A stretch of DNA of 64,000 nucleotides from Rhodococcus sp. P-2. GTDB taxonomy: Bacteria > Actinomycetota > Actinomycetes > Mycobacteriales > Mycobacteriaceae. Each line of letters begins with the position of its first letter. The stretch's first letter is position 1. Positions 12,750 to 21,616 of this stretch are shown one piece after another. Location of the stretch: positions 1,116,001-1,180,000 of the forward strand of contig NZ_CP066779.1 in assembly GCF_016598535.1 (NCBI RefSeq), in the 5' to 3' direction. A model generated the notes under the pieces. The model saw only the letters and a list, made by a program, of their open reading frames with translations. It had not been told where the DNA came from and did no database searches. The position numbers and the translations under genes were made by a program.

Positions 12750-13997
12750 CTACTTCGGTGTCACTCCGAGCAACGGCGCCAACTGCGTCGCGATCGGGTT
12801 GAGGTTCAACTTGTCCGGATCGACCTTCGGCTTGAAGTCCCAAGGCTGGATCGTGTCGGGATCGGCGTACACCACGCGGTTGGCACTGCGGACGCCCGTC
12901 TCGCTGCCCAGCGGCGTCTCACACGACGCCGCGGTGTTGAGTGGGAAATCCTGCTGCGTGTCGTCGAAATTGGGGTTCTGACGCTTCATCTCGTCCAGGA
13001 TTGCCATGGTGCCTTCGTAACCAACCGTGCACGAGAGCGGATTGTTGGTCTCCAGCACCAAGCCCTGATGGACCGTTCCGTCGCCGGGAGCAACCGTCGG
13101 TGCGGCAGCGGCGAGGCCGGGAAGGAAGATCAGGAACGGCTGCAACGCGATCGTTCGCGGTGCAAGCGTTTTGGTGGTGGCCGCCAGGTTTGTCAGGTCG
13201 GTCGTCAGGCTCGGACCACCCTCGTTGATCAGGGCGCCGATCTGATCGCTCGCCGGGATGCCGTTGTCGATCAAGCGTCGGATATCCGGATCGCTGGTCC
13301 GCAACTGCGCCGTCACGGCATCGAGATCGGTGCTGAACTGCTTGATCGCGGAGGACTGATCCGACTGCGTCGTCAGTACCGTCTCACTGTTCCGAATCAG
13401 CGCGAGCGTCTGAGGCAGAGTGTCGAGCCCGGACTGCGAGAGACCGGACAACGAATCGGCCAGGACCTGAATGTCCTCGCCCTTGCCGTTGAACGCTGCA
13501 CCGAGTTCGACGGCGACGGTGTGGAGTGCGTCGACCGGCACGGACTTGACCAAGCCGTTGGCACTGGTCAGCACATCCTCGATCGGGATCGGAGTTGTGG
13601 TGTCCCCCACCGCGATCACCGAGCCGTCCTCGAGGAACGGTCCCTGATCGGTATCGGGCTGGAGGTCGACATACTGCTCACCGATGGCGGAGCGGTTAGC
13701 CACGACGGCACGGGCCGACGCAGGAATCTCCGGAGCACTGTTGTCGATTTTCAGGTCGACCTGAATTCCGTCCTCGGTCAACGACATGTCGCCCACTCGC
13801 CCGACCGGCACGCCGCGATACGTCACTTCGGCGTTGGTGAAAATTCCACCGGACGTGGCCAATTCGGTCTTGACCGTGTACTGCCCGAACCCCATGAGGT
13901 TGTCCAGGCGCACGTACTTGGCGCCGACGTAGATGAGACCCAGGAGCGCTACCACGACAAAGCCGACGAGCTGCCATCTGACCAGAGCTGATCTCAC
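12750..13997 (-). CDS. mceF: Mce family protein MceF
   Basis: 415 residues: one N-terminal TM anchor (about 8-28), the MCE/MlaD beta domain (about 38-115, including TYRGVPVGRVGDMSL and AIGEQYVDLQP), then a long helical region of the DUF3407/Mce C-terminal type. In the Mce importer six MceA-F subunits form a periplasm-spanning tube that carries lipids to the YrbE permease. The GTG start at 13997 overlaps the mceE stop (GTGA). It is the sixth and last of the mce set, which is the usual place of MceF. Confidence 0.9.
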   Translation of the reverse strand: MRSALVRWQLVGFVVVALLGLIYVGAKYVRLDNLMGFGQYTVKTELATSGGIFTNAEVTYRGVPVGRVGDMSLTEDGIQVDLKIDNSAPEIPASARAVVANRSAIGEQYVDLQPDTDQGPFLEDGSVIAVGDTTTPIPIEDVLTSANGLVKSVPVDALHTVAVELGAAFNGKGEDIQVLADSLSGLSQSGLDTLPQTLALIRNSETVLTTQSDQSSAIKQFSTDLDAVTAQLRTSDPDIRRLIDNGIPASDQIGALINEGGPSLTTDLTNLAATTKTLAPRTIALQPFLIFLPGLAAAAPTVAPGDGTVHQGLVLETNNPLSCTVGYEGTMAILDEMKRQNPNFDDTQQDFPLNTAASCETPLGSETGVRSANRVVYADPDTIQPWDFKPKVDPDKLNLNPIATQLAPLLGVTPK

Positions 13998-15271
13998 TGT
14001 CCATCACCGCCGATTCCGAACTGTTCCAGCATTCCCTGGATGGGGTTGAGTGGGTTCGCCGCGGGCGCCGGCGTTGCCGGATCACCCGCTGTTGTGGCGG
14101 GAAGACCGGCGACAACGGGAACCTGCGGCAGGATCGGAGCGATCGGCAGCAGTGACACCGTCGGCCAACCCGGACGCGGGCCGTTTCCGTTGTAGTACGG
14201 GTTCGACGGATCGACTACCGGCTTGGGATTGCCGAACTTCGGCTGACGGTATTCCGGTTCGCCTTGTCCGACACCGAGACCCGAGAGAGTATTGCCGATC
14301 TGCAGGTCGACACTCAGGAAGAGGTTCACGGAACCACCCTGTGCAATTTTCTCGACACCGTCCGGGAACGGGAACGTCGGCAGGAACGGAAGTGCCCCGA
14401 CGAAGTCGTCACCGGAGTCTGCGAGCGCCTGCAGCGTCGGACGCAGAGCCTGAAGATCGGCGATCAGGTCGTCCTTGGACTGTGTGAGGACGTCGGTTCC
14501 CACTGTTCCGAGTCGATCCACCTGAGCGAGCATCTGAGTCAACTGCGGACGCTGCTCGTTGAGAACCTGTGTCGCAACGGGGAGTTCCTCGAGAATCTTC
14601 CCGATCTTCTCGTTCTGATCGTTGACGCGGGTCGAGAGCACATCCAGGCCGTCGAGCGCTCGTGTGATGTCGTCACGCTGCTCGTTGAGTCCGCCGATGA
14701 GTGTGTTCGCCTGCTCCAGAAGGCTTCTCGTCTTGCCTTCGCGACCGTCGAACGCGGCACCGAGTTCTTCGACGATGGGTTGCAACTGGCCCACACCGCC
14801 GCCGTTGAGCAGCAGCGACAATGCGCCGAGAACCTGCTCGATCTCGGTGGCGTGGCGAGTGCGATCCAACGGAATCAGGTCTCCGTCGGCCAGCTTCGCA
14901 GAGTCCGGTCCGGACGGCGGGGCCGACAACTGGATGAACTTCTCGCCGAGCAGGTTGGTCTGCTCGACCGCGGCAATTGCGTTGGCGGGTAGATCAACCG
15001 ACGAGTCGAGGATGATACCGACGTCCGCGGTCCATCCGTCCGGTCCGACGGACACGTCGTCGACGCGCCCGACGGGAACTCCGTCGACCTTCACAGCGGA
15101 CTGCGGAACCAAGTCGAGCACGTCGTCGAACTGAATGGTCAAGTGCATCGGATCGGAACCCACATCGGGACCGCCGGGAAGCGGGACCGCGTAGATGCCC
15201 TCGGACGAGCAGGCGGTTGCCGAGATCAGGACGGCGCACAGTCCGGCGCCGACTATCAATGAACGCTTCAC
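13994..15271 (-). CDS. mceE: Mce family lipoprotein MceE
   Basis: 425 residues from GTG at 15271, which overlaps the mceD stop by four bases (GTGA) and is preceded by GGGGAGGG. The longer open frame to 15433 is an overlap artefact. It has a lipoprotein signal, KRSLIVGAGLCAVLISATAC, with lipobox ATAC and the acylated Cys near residue 21. The MCE domain follows (VKVDGVPVGRVDDVSV; LLGEKFIQL), then helical repeats and a Pro/Ala-rich C-terminus. MceE is the lipoprotein subunit in Mce1-4 systems, in agreement with fifth position here. Confidence 0.9.
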   Translation of the reverse strand: MKRSLIVGAGLCAVLISATACSSEGIYAVPLPGGPDVGSDPMHLTIQFDDVLDLVPQSAVKVDGVPVGRVDDVSVGPDGWTADVGIILDSSVDLPANAIAAVEQTNLLGEKFIQLSAPPSGPDSAKLADGDLIPLDRTRHATEIEQVLGALSLLLNGGGVGQLQPIVEELGAAFDGREGKTRSLLEQANTLIGGLNEQRDDITRALDGLDVLSTRVNDQNEKIGKILEELPVATQVLNEQRPQLTQMLAQVDRLGTVGTDVLTQSKDDLIADLQALRPTLQALADSGDDFVGALPFLPTFPFPDGVEKIAQGGSVNLFLSVDLQIGNTLSGLGVGQGEPEYRQPKFGNPKPVVDPSNPYYNGNGPRPGWPTVSLLPIAPILPQVPVVAGLPATTAGDPATPAPAANPLNPIQGMLEQFGIGGDGQ

Positions 15272-16521
15272 TCGCCCTCCCCGTTTCCACTGTTGAGTCG
15301 CGGTGACACGACGCCAGGCACAGTGCCCGGAACTACCTGCATCTGACGTTCGGATCCGGCGAGGATGCCGAAGGGAAGATTCAGTCCTGCGGCCTGATTC
15401 GCTGCATCGGTCATCGCGGCGACATTTGCACACTGGTCGATGGCCGGTTGCATCTGCCGTCCCAGCGCCTCGAATCGCGGATCACCGGGCAACAGCTTGC
15501 CGAGGTCCATCAACTTGCAGAGCACCCCGGCCGGGTTCTGCAGATCGGGGAACGCCAGACGTGAAGCCAGCACACCCGATTCGGCGTCGTAGGAGTTGAC
15601 GAGGTTGGAGATCGCCAGCGGAAGCATGGTGAGCGTGTTGGCCAGCGCTTCCTTGTTGTTCGCCAGTGTCTGTGTCGGTTCGACGAGTCCCTCGGTTGTC
15701 TGGACCAATTGATCACGGTTGTCGGACACGAACTTCGCGACGTCGCCGAGAGCAATCGACAGCTGATTCAGGGCGGCGCCGAGGTCGTCGCGTTCACCCG
15801 CCAAGAACCCGGTCAGATCCGACAGCTGAGTGTTGAACTGACGCACCTGCTGATCGTTGGCCGCGAGTGCGCCCACGAAAGTATCCAGGTTCTTGATGGT
15901 CAGCGAGATGTTGTCACGCGAATCGTTCAGCGTCCGAGCAGCATCCGAGAGGTTGGTGATGCTGTCCCCCAACGCTTCGCCGTTGCCCTCGAGGTTGGCC
16001 GCACCGGTCTCGACGAAATCGGACAGCGCGCCGTTCTTGTTGGCGCCCTCGGGACCGAGCGCCGACGCGAGTTCGTCGATGCTGGAGTACAACTGGTCGA
16101 CCTCGACGGGCGTCGCCGTCTTCTCGATCGGAATTACTGCACCGCTGGCCATCTTGTCGCCACCGGTGAAGACCGGGGTCAGCTGGATGTAGCGGTCGGC
16201 AACCACCGACGGCGTGATCTGAGCGGCGCTGGCACCGGCGGGGATGTCGATCCCACGATCGACACGCAACTCGACCTTGACCTGGTCTCCCTGAGGTTCG
16301 ACTGATTCGACGGTGCCGACCTTCACTCCGAGAACACGAACGTCGGACCCGTCGTAGATACCCACCGACTTGTCGAAGTAGGCGGTGATCTTGGTGGTCC
16401 CGGCGCGAGTGAACACCCACCACAGCGCACCACCGATCACGAGTAATCCGATCAGAACAGCAGCGATGATCGCGATCGAGCGCTTCTTGGAGCCGCTTCC
16501 GGCTTCGGCGGTATCAGCCAT
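15268..16521 (-). CDS. mceD: Mce family protein MceD
   Basis: 417 residues. A short Ser/Gly-rich cytoplasmic tail, a TM anchor (about 15-37, SIAIIAAVLIGLLVIGGALW) and the MCE domain (about 44-120, with VRVLGVKVGTVESVEPQGD and VVADRYIQLTPVF) are followed by a long alpha-helical part ending in a Pro/Gly tail. The ATG at 16521 shares one base with the mceC stop (TGATG). It is the fourth mce subunit of the operon and would be part of the hetero-hexameric lipid tunnel. Confidence 0.9.
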   Translation of the reverse strand: MADTAEAGSGSKKRSIAIIAAVLIGLLVIGGALWWVFTRAGTTKITAYFDKSVGIYDGSDVRVLGVKVGTVESVEPQGDQVKVELRVDRGIDIPAGASAAQITPSVVADRYIQLTPVFTGGDKMASGAVIPIEKTATPVEVDQLYSSIDELASALGPEGANKNGALSDFVETGAANLEGNGEALGDSITNLSDAARTLNDSRDNISLTIKNLDTFVGALAANDQQVRQFNTQLSDLTGFLAGERDDLGAALNQLSIALGDVAKFVSDNRDQLVQTTEGLVEPTQTLANNKEALANTLTMLPLAISNLVNSYDAESGVLASRLAFPDLQNPAGVLCKLMDLGKLLPGDPRFEALGRQMQPAIDQCANVAAMTDAANQAAGLNLPFGILAGSERQMQVVPGTVPGVVSPRLNSGNGEGE

Positions 16522-17516
16522 CAGTTGCCTCCCAACGTACGAACGGGGTCACGGTAGCCCGGAATATCCGGCAGACCCGGCGGAAGGAGGTTCACGACGA
16601 CCTGGTCGAACCAACGGCCGTTGCCGACCACGTTGGCGTACAAGCGAATGAAGGGTTCGTAGAGCTTCAGTGCCTTGTCCAAGTTCTCGTTGTTGGCCTT
16701 CAGGATGTCGATGACGCCGTTGAGCTGCGTCAGCGCCGGTCCGATTGCCGCCTCGTTGTCACGAACGAGACCGGTGAGCTGCTGAGAGACGCGCTGAGTT
16801 CCGGTGAGCAGCTGCGAAATCGCCTGCTGGCGATTGTTGAGCTCCTGCACCAGCAGTCCGCCGTCCCGGATCAGCTGGGTGAATTCCTTGTTGCGGTCAG
16901 CAAGAATCTGCGACGTCTTCCCGGTGGCGGCGAAGAGCTTCTGCAGGTCCTGATCGCGACTCGCGATCGTCTGCGACAGCCGACTGACACCGTCGAGCGA
17001 CGCGCGGACATCGCCAGGTGTCTCGGAGAATGCCTGGGACAACGTCTCCATGCTCTTCGCCAACTGGTCGGTGTCGATGTCGCCGACCGTGTCCGCTGCG
17101 GCCGAGAAGGCCTGAACGACGTCGTACGGAGACGTGGTGCGCTCGAGCGGAATCCGGTCCTTGGGATCGAGGTTGTCGGTTCCACGCGGATCGAGTGCTA
17201 GGTACTTCTGTCCCAGAATCGTCTTGATCTGAATGGACGCAGAGGTTTGATCTCCGACCCACGCGTCGCTGACCTTGAAGTCGACGAGAACACGGTCACC
17301 GTCGAGATCGACGGAAGTGACCTTGCCGACCTTCACGCCGGCGATACGAACCTCGTTACCAGGCTTGAGTCCCGCAGCTTCGGAGAACTCGGCCGAGTAG
17401 GACGAGCCTGCTCCCACGAACGGAAGCGAATCGAGGAAGAACGCGGACAAAGTGGCCAGCAGCACCACGAAGATACCGATGGCTCCGGCCATTGCCGGAC
17501 TGCGACGTTTGCTCAT
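16521..17516 (-). CDS. mceC: Mce family protein MceC
   Basis: 331 residues from ATG at 17516 (MSKRRSPAMAGAIG), overlapping the mceB stop as ATGA; the frame beyond it is mceB antiphase sequence. It has a TM anchor (about 9-30), MCE domain (PGNEVRIAGVKVGKVTSVDLD; ILGQKYLALDP) and a helical domain rich in Gln and Asn that ends in PPGLPDIPGYRDPVRTLGG. It is shorter than some MceC proteins that carry a long Pro-rich tail. Third of the six mce subunits. Confidence 0.9.
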   Translation of the reverse strand: MSKRRSPAMAGAIGIFVVLLATLSAFFLDSLPFVGAGSSYSAEFSEAAGLKPGNEVRIAGVKVGKVTSVDLDGDRVLVDFKVSDAWVGDQTSASIQIKTILGQKYLALDPRGTDNLDPKDRIPLERTTSPYDVVQAFSAAADTVGDIDTDQLAKSMETLSQAFSETPGDVRASLDGVSRLSQTIASRDQDLQKLFAATGKTSQILADRNKEFTQLIRDGGLLVQELNNRQQAISQLLTGTQRVSQQLTGLVRDNEAAIGPALTQLNGVIDILKANNENLDKALKLYEPFIRLYANVVGNGRWFDQVVVNLLPPGLPDIPGYRDPVRTLGGN

Positions 17517-18592
17517 CGACCTTGCAACTCCCTCATACCGTCTTGAGTGCATCGCGTGGCCGCGTTGGTGTAAATCGGCTGATTGACCGTCGGCAGGCCG
17601 GTGGGCAGATTCAGCGACGCAGACTGTCCTGGACCGGCAACGATGTCGATTCCGCACAGGTAGAACTGGAACCAGGAACCGTAACTCGCTACGCGAGCAA
17701 GCTTCTCGAGCTTGACCGGCAAGGTTTCGAGCACCGCGTTCACGTCGTCACTCCGACGGTTGAGTGTGGTCGCCAACGTGTTGAGAGCCGTGATCGAACC
17801 CTGAATGGACGGCCTTGTCGGCTCGAGCAGGTCGGCCGTTGCGTCGGTCAGGCCCGCAAGTGAGGTGACGGCCGAACCGACCACGCCACGCTCGTTGGCC
17901 AACCCGGTGACGAGTTGCTGGGTGTTGACGATCAGTGAATCGAGGTTCTTGTCGTTCGCGTTGACGGTGTCGAGAACGTCGTTGAGGTTCTTGATCACCG
18001 CCCCGATGACGGCGTCCTTGTCCGCGACGGTGTTGGTCAGGCTCGCGGTGTTGCGCACGAGCTCGCTGATGGTGCCCGATTCGCCTTGGAAGACCTGGAT
18101 GATCTGGTACGACAGCTTGTTGACGTCGTCCGCGCTCAGGGTGGTGAACAGCGGCTTGAAGCCGTTGAAGAGTGTCGTGAGATTGACTGCCGGGCGCGTC
18201 TGGGACAGCGGCAGGGTATCGCCGCCGGTGATCTTCTTGCCCTGGCTGCCTTCACCTTGCGAGAGCGAGATGTATCGCTGCCCCACCAGGTTGCGGAACC
18301 GGATGGTGGCAATGGAACTGGCCGGCAACCAATCACGGTCGGATACCGAGAACTGAACCTCGGCCTGGTTGTCGTTGACGATGGCGATCTTCTCGACCTG
18401 GCCGACACGAACACCGGCAATGCGGACCTCGTCGCCCTCGTTCAACGACGTGACGTCGGAGAAGACGGCGTTGAACTTGGTACCGCCACCACCGCCGAGG
18501 TTGGCGATGCTGGCTGCCAGCAGTCCTGTCGCCAGGACCGTCACCACCACGAAGATGATGAGCTTTGTCAGCGGAGCTGCGAGTCCTCTCAT
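17513..18592 (-). CDS. mceB: Mce family protein MceB
   Basis: 359 residues from ATG at 18592 (MRGLAAPLTKLIIF), which overlaps the mceA stop as ATGA. It has one TM anchor (about 10-30), the MCE domain (EGDEVRIAGVRVGQVEKI; NLVGQRYISLSQG) and a helical region to the C-terminus, where GIDIVAGPGQSASLNLPTG precedes the end. The conserved two-Cys pattern near the end (LCGIDIV, TRCTQDG) resembles other MceB proteins. Confidence 0.9.
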   Translation of the reverse strand: MRGLAAPLTKLIIFVVVTVLATGLLAASIANLGGGGGTKFNAVFSDVTSLNEGDEVRIAGVRVGQVEKIAIVNDNQAEVQFSVSDRDWLPASSIATIRFRNLVGQRYISLSQGEGSQGKKITGGDTLPLSQTRPAVNLTTLFNGFKPLFTTLSADDVNKLSYQIIQVFQGESGTISELVRNTASLTNTVADKDAVIGAVIKNLNDVLDTVNANDKNLDSLIVNTQQLVTGLANERGVVGSAVTSLAGLTDATADLLEPTRPSIQGSITALNTLATTLNRRSDDVNAVLETLPVKLEKLARVASYGSWFQFYLCGIDIVAGPGQSASLNLPTGLPTVNQPIYTNAATRCTQDGMRELQGR

Positions 18593-19950
18593 TGGACGCT
18601 CACCTCCGCACCTGCGAATGCCGGAGCGCTGACCATCGTGGTCCACGCCGGAACATCGTCCGGCGCAACACCGTTGGCCTGTCCGTAGATCACCTTCAAC
18701 GTATCCTCTTCGAGTTTCGAGCCCGCGTAGCCGGCCTGCTGAGCAGGACCGCTGTTGTTGGTCGAGAACAACTGAGGTCCGGAGCCCTCGGGTGCAGGCA
18801 GGAATTCCATGGTGGCGGGACCTGGATTGCGGGAAGGAACCTGGTAGGAACCGTCACCGTACGAACCGCCGGGGTATTGCGGGAACGGACGACCGGGCTC
18901 GGTGACGTTGTCGTAGCAAACCGGGCCGCGGTTGTCGACGAGTCGTGGCTCGTCCTGGTTGGGCAGGTAGCGACCCTTGGGGTTCACGATCTGAATACTC
19001 GCACGCACACCAGGATTGGGCGCGTCGGTGGACAGGATCTTGGCAGCTTCCGGAGCGGTGTCCGAGAAGCCCTTGAACGTGCACCCGAAGGTCGGTGAGT
19101 ACTGAGCCAGAAGCTGGAGAGCTTCCTTAGAATCCGCAGCGAGCGTGATGATCGAGGACGAGTTCGCTTCGAGGAAGGCTGCGGTGTCCGACGATGTCAC
19201 GGTGAGCGACGCCAGCAGTGTCCGCAACTGGTCCTGCTTCTGCACCACCGTGTTACCCGTGGTCCGCAGATTGTCGAGAGCGTTGATCAGATCGGGCGCT
19301 GCGTCCGAGTACGTCTGGGAGAAGTCCGCGAACTTGCGCAGATCCTCTTGCACCGCGGGCAGCTCGGTGTTGACGCCGCGGAAGATCTCCTCGAGACGAT
19401 CGACCGTCAGACCGAGCTCGGCGCCGCGCCCCGTCAGACCCTGCGCGAGAGAACCGAGAGTGTTCGCCAGATCCTGCGGCGGAATGGCCTGCAGAAGTGG
19501 GAGCAGCCCGTCCAGAACGTCGCCGACCTCGACAGCATTGCCGCTCTTGTCCTGGTGGATCACCGTTCCCGCGGAAATCGGGGTCGCGGTGGTTCCCTCC
19601 GGAATGATCAGGGAGACGTATCGCTCACCGAATAGCGTCTTCGGAAGCAGACGCGCCGTGACATTGGACGGAATCAGATCGGCCTTGTCCGGCTCGATCG
19701 CGAGGACCGACGTGACCTGGCCGTCTTTCGTCGACGCGGACCGCACCTCGCCCACAAGCAGCCCACGAACCTTGACGTCAGCGTTGGGTGGCAAGGCATT
19801 TCCGACGGTATCGGTCACGAGGTCGATCTTCACGACGTCCTTGAACGTCTTGTTGAAGGTTCCGATGGTGAAGGCCAAGAACAAGGCCAACACCACGAAG
19901 AACACGAGTCCGAGCACACGGCGGCGCAGGACTGACGGAGCCTCGATCAT
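18589..19950 (-). CDS. mceA: Mce family protein MceA
   Basis: 453 residues from ATG at 19950, overlapping the yrbEB stop as ATGA; the frame open to 20412 is only overlap with yrbEB. The anchor is RRRVLGLVFFVVLALFLAF (about 8-26), the MCE domain follows (ADVKVRGLLVGEVRS; TLFGERYVSLIIP) and then the helical domain. The C-terminal part (TFGCTFKGF, then PGRPFPQYPGGSYGDG) is Pro/Gly/Tyr-rich and probably flexible. First of the six mce subunits, after the two permeases. Confidence 0.9.
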   Translation of the reverse strand: MIEAPSVLRRRVLGLVFFVVLALFLAFTIGTFNKTFKDVVKIDLVTDTVGNALPPNADVKVRGLLVGEVRSASTKDGQVTSVLAIEPDKADLIPSNVTARLLPKTLFGERYVSLIIPEGTTATPISAGTVIHQDKSGNAVEVGDVLDGLLPLLQAIPPQDLANTLGSLAQGLTGRGAELGLTVDRLEEIFRGVNTELPAVQEDLRKFADFSQTYSDAAPDLINALDNLRTTGNTVVQKQDQLRTLLASLTVTSSDTAAFLEANSSSIITLAADSKEALQLLAQYSPTFGCTFKGFSDTAPEAAKILSTDAPNPGVRASIQIVNPKGRYLPNQDEPRLVDNRGPVCYDNVTEPGRPFPQYPGGSYGDGSYQVPSRNPGPATMEFLPAPEGSGPQLFSTNNSGPAQQAGYAGSKLEEDTLKVIYGQANGVAPDDVPAWTTMVSAPAFAGAEVSVQ

Positions 19951-20807
19951 CCGGCCACCCTCACAGTCGTCGTGGTTCCCCAGATAGCAAGGCTGAGGAA
20001 GAAGTCGAGAACGGCGATCGTCACGATTGCGGCGCGAACTGCGCGGCCGACGGCCACACCGACGCCTGCGGGACCACCCGAGGCATGGAAACCGTAATAG
20101 CAGTGGATCAGAATCAGCACGAAGGCGAAGACCAGGACTTTCGCGAACGAATACAGCACGTCCTGCGGTGGCAGGAACAGATTGAAGTAGTGGTCGTACG
20201 AGCCAGTCGACTGCCCGTTGAACACCGTACTGATCACTCTCGAGGCGAGGTACGCCGCGAGTAGACCCACGATGTACAGCGGGATGACGGCGACGAAGCC
20301 GGCGATCATGCGCGTCGTGACCAGGAACGGCACCGACGGAACTGCCATGACCTCCAGTGCGTCGATCTCTTCGGAGATTCGCATGGCACCGAGTTGCGCG
20401 GTGAAACCACAACCGACCGTGGCCGAGAGCGCAAGGGCCGCAACGATCGGAGCGATCTCACGGGTGTTGACGTAGGCGGAGAGGAAGCCGGTCAGAACCG
20501 AGCTTCCCAACTGCTCGAGAGCTGCGAAGCCCTGCAGACCGACGACGACACCGGTGAATCCCGACATCATCGCGATGACGCCGATCGTTCCGCCGATGAC
20601 TGCGAGCGCACCGCTACCGAACGTCACTTCGGCGAGTAGCCGAAGCGTCTCCTTCCGATACCGGTGCAGGGTGCGCGGAGTCCACGCGATGGCGCGCGCG
20701 TAGAACGACATCTGCTCGCCTGCGCGGTCCAACGCGTTCACTGGAATTCTGGCAACTTTGCGGCTCTTCAGCAGGAACTGATCGCCGCGGCCTCGTGCGA
20801 TGGTCAT
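19947..20807 (-). CDS. YrbE-type Mce permease B
   Basis: 286 residues of the MlaE/YrbE permease family. Five to six TM helices are visible from about residue 60 on, and the family signature EEIDALEVMAVPSVPFLV is at about 145-162. Together with YrbEA it should form the inner-membrane permease on which the Mce tube docks, powered by the Mkl/MceG ATPase. Start ATG at 20807 lies five bases after the yrbEA stop. The C-terminus (SGGPAGVGVAVGRAVRAAI) is typical of the family. Confidence 0.93.
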   Translation of the reverse strand: MTIARGRGDQFLLKSRKVARIPVNALDRAGEQMSFYARAIAWTPRTLHRYRKETLRLLAEVTFGSGALAVIGGTIGVIAMMSGFTGVVVGLQGFAALEQLGSSVLTGFLSAYVNTREIAPIVAALALSATVGCGFTAQLGAMRISEEIDALEVMAVPSVPFLVTTRMIAGFVAVIPLYIVGLLAAYLASRVISTVFNGQSTGSYDHYFNLFLPPQDVLYSFAKVLVFAFVLILIHCYYGFHASGGPAGVGVAVGRAVRAAIVTIAVLDFFLSLAIWGTTTTVRVAG

Positions 20808-20812
20808 TTAGG

Positions 20813-21607
20813 TCAAGATCCCTTCGCCGGCACGATCTGGAGGTACACCATCGTCAGAATCAGATTGGCGAAGAACAACAGCAGGAACGTGATGACGACG
20901 GCCTGGTTCACCGCCTCACCGACGCCCTTCGGGCCACCGGACGGGTGGAGTCCCTTGTACGCGGAGATCACACCAGCGATGACACCGAACACCGCGGCTT
21001 TGATCTCACCGCTCCAAATGTCCGGTAGCTGGGCAAAAGCTGAGAACGACGAGATGTAAGCACCGGGGTTACCGCCCTGCAGGATGACGTTGAAGAAGTA
21101 ACCACCCGCGATACCGACCACGGACACCAGTCCGTTGAGCAGCACAGCGATCAGCACCATCGCGAGTACACGCGGAACCACCAGGCGCTGAATCGGATTG
21201 ATTCCGAGGACTTCCATCGCGTCGATCTCTTCGCGAATGGTTCGCGAACCGAGGTCGGCCGTCACGGCCGATCCGGCCGCACCGGCGACCAGCAACGCTG
21301 TCACCAGAGGGCTACCCTGCTGGATCACCGCCAGGACGCTGGCAGCGCCGGTGAACGATTCTGCACCCAACTGCTTGATCAGCGAACCGGTCTGCAGTGA
21401 GACGACGGCGCCGAAAGGGATGGCTACCAATGCCGTCGGCAAAATTGTCACGCTGGCGATGAACCAGGCCTGCTCGATGAACTCACGGAACTGAAATGGA
21501 CGCCGGAACGTATTCCTGACGACGTCGACGAACAGTTCGACGATGTTTCCGGCCTGAGTTAATGCTCCGTTGACCGGACTCAGAACCGAGTTGCGGGTAA
21601 CCCCCAT
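20813..21607 (-). CDS. YrbE-type Mce permease A
   Basis: 264 residues of the MlaE/YrbE family. The family signature EEIDAMEVLGINPIQRLVVP is at about 126-145, between TM segments, and the C-terminal PSGGPKGVGEAVNQAVV precedes the last TM helix. Start ATG at 21607 is nine bases after the mkl stop, so the ATPase and the permeases are co-transcribed. It pairs with YrbEB. Confidence 0.93.
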   Translation of the reverse strand: MGVTRNSVLSPVNGALTQAGNIVELFVDVVRNTFRRPFQFREFIEQAWFIASVTILPTALVAIPFGAVVSLQTGSLIKQLGAESFTGAASVLAVIQQGSPLVTALLVAGAAGSAVTADLGSRTIREEIDAMEVLGINPIQRLVVPRVLAMVLIAVLLNGLVSVVGIAGGYFFNVILQGGNPGAYISSFSAFAQLPDIWSGEIKAAVFGVIAGVISAYKGLHPSGGPKGVGEAVNQAVVITFLLLFFANLILTMVYLQIVPAKGS

Positions 21608-21616
21608 CCGATATGC

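Noticed and set aside
19951-20412. Longer mceA start
   Set aside because: It lies entirely inside yrbEB in another frame; the ATG at 19950 overlaps the yrbEB stop like the other genes of the operon.
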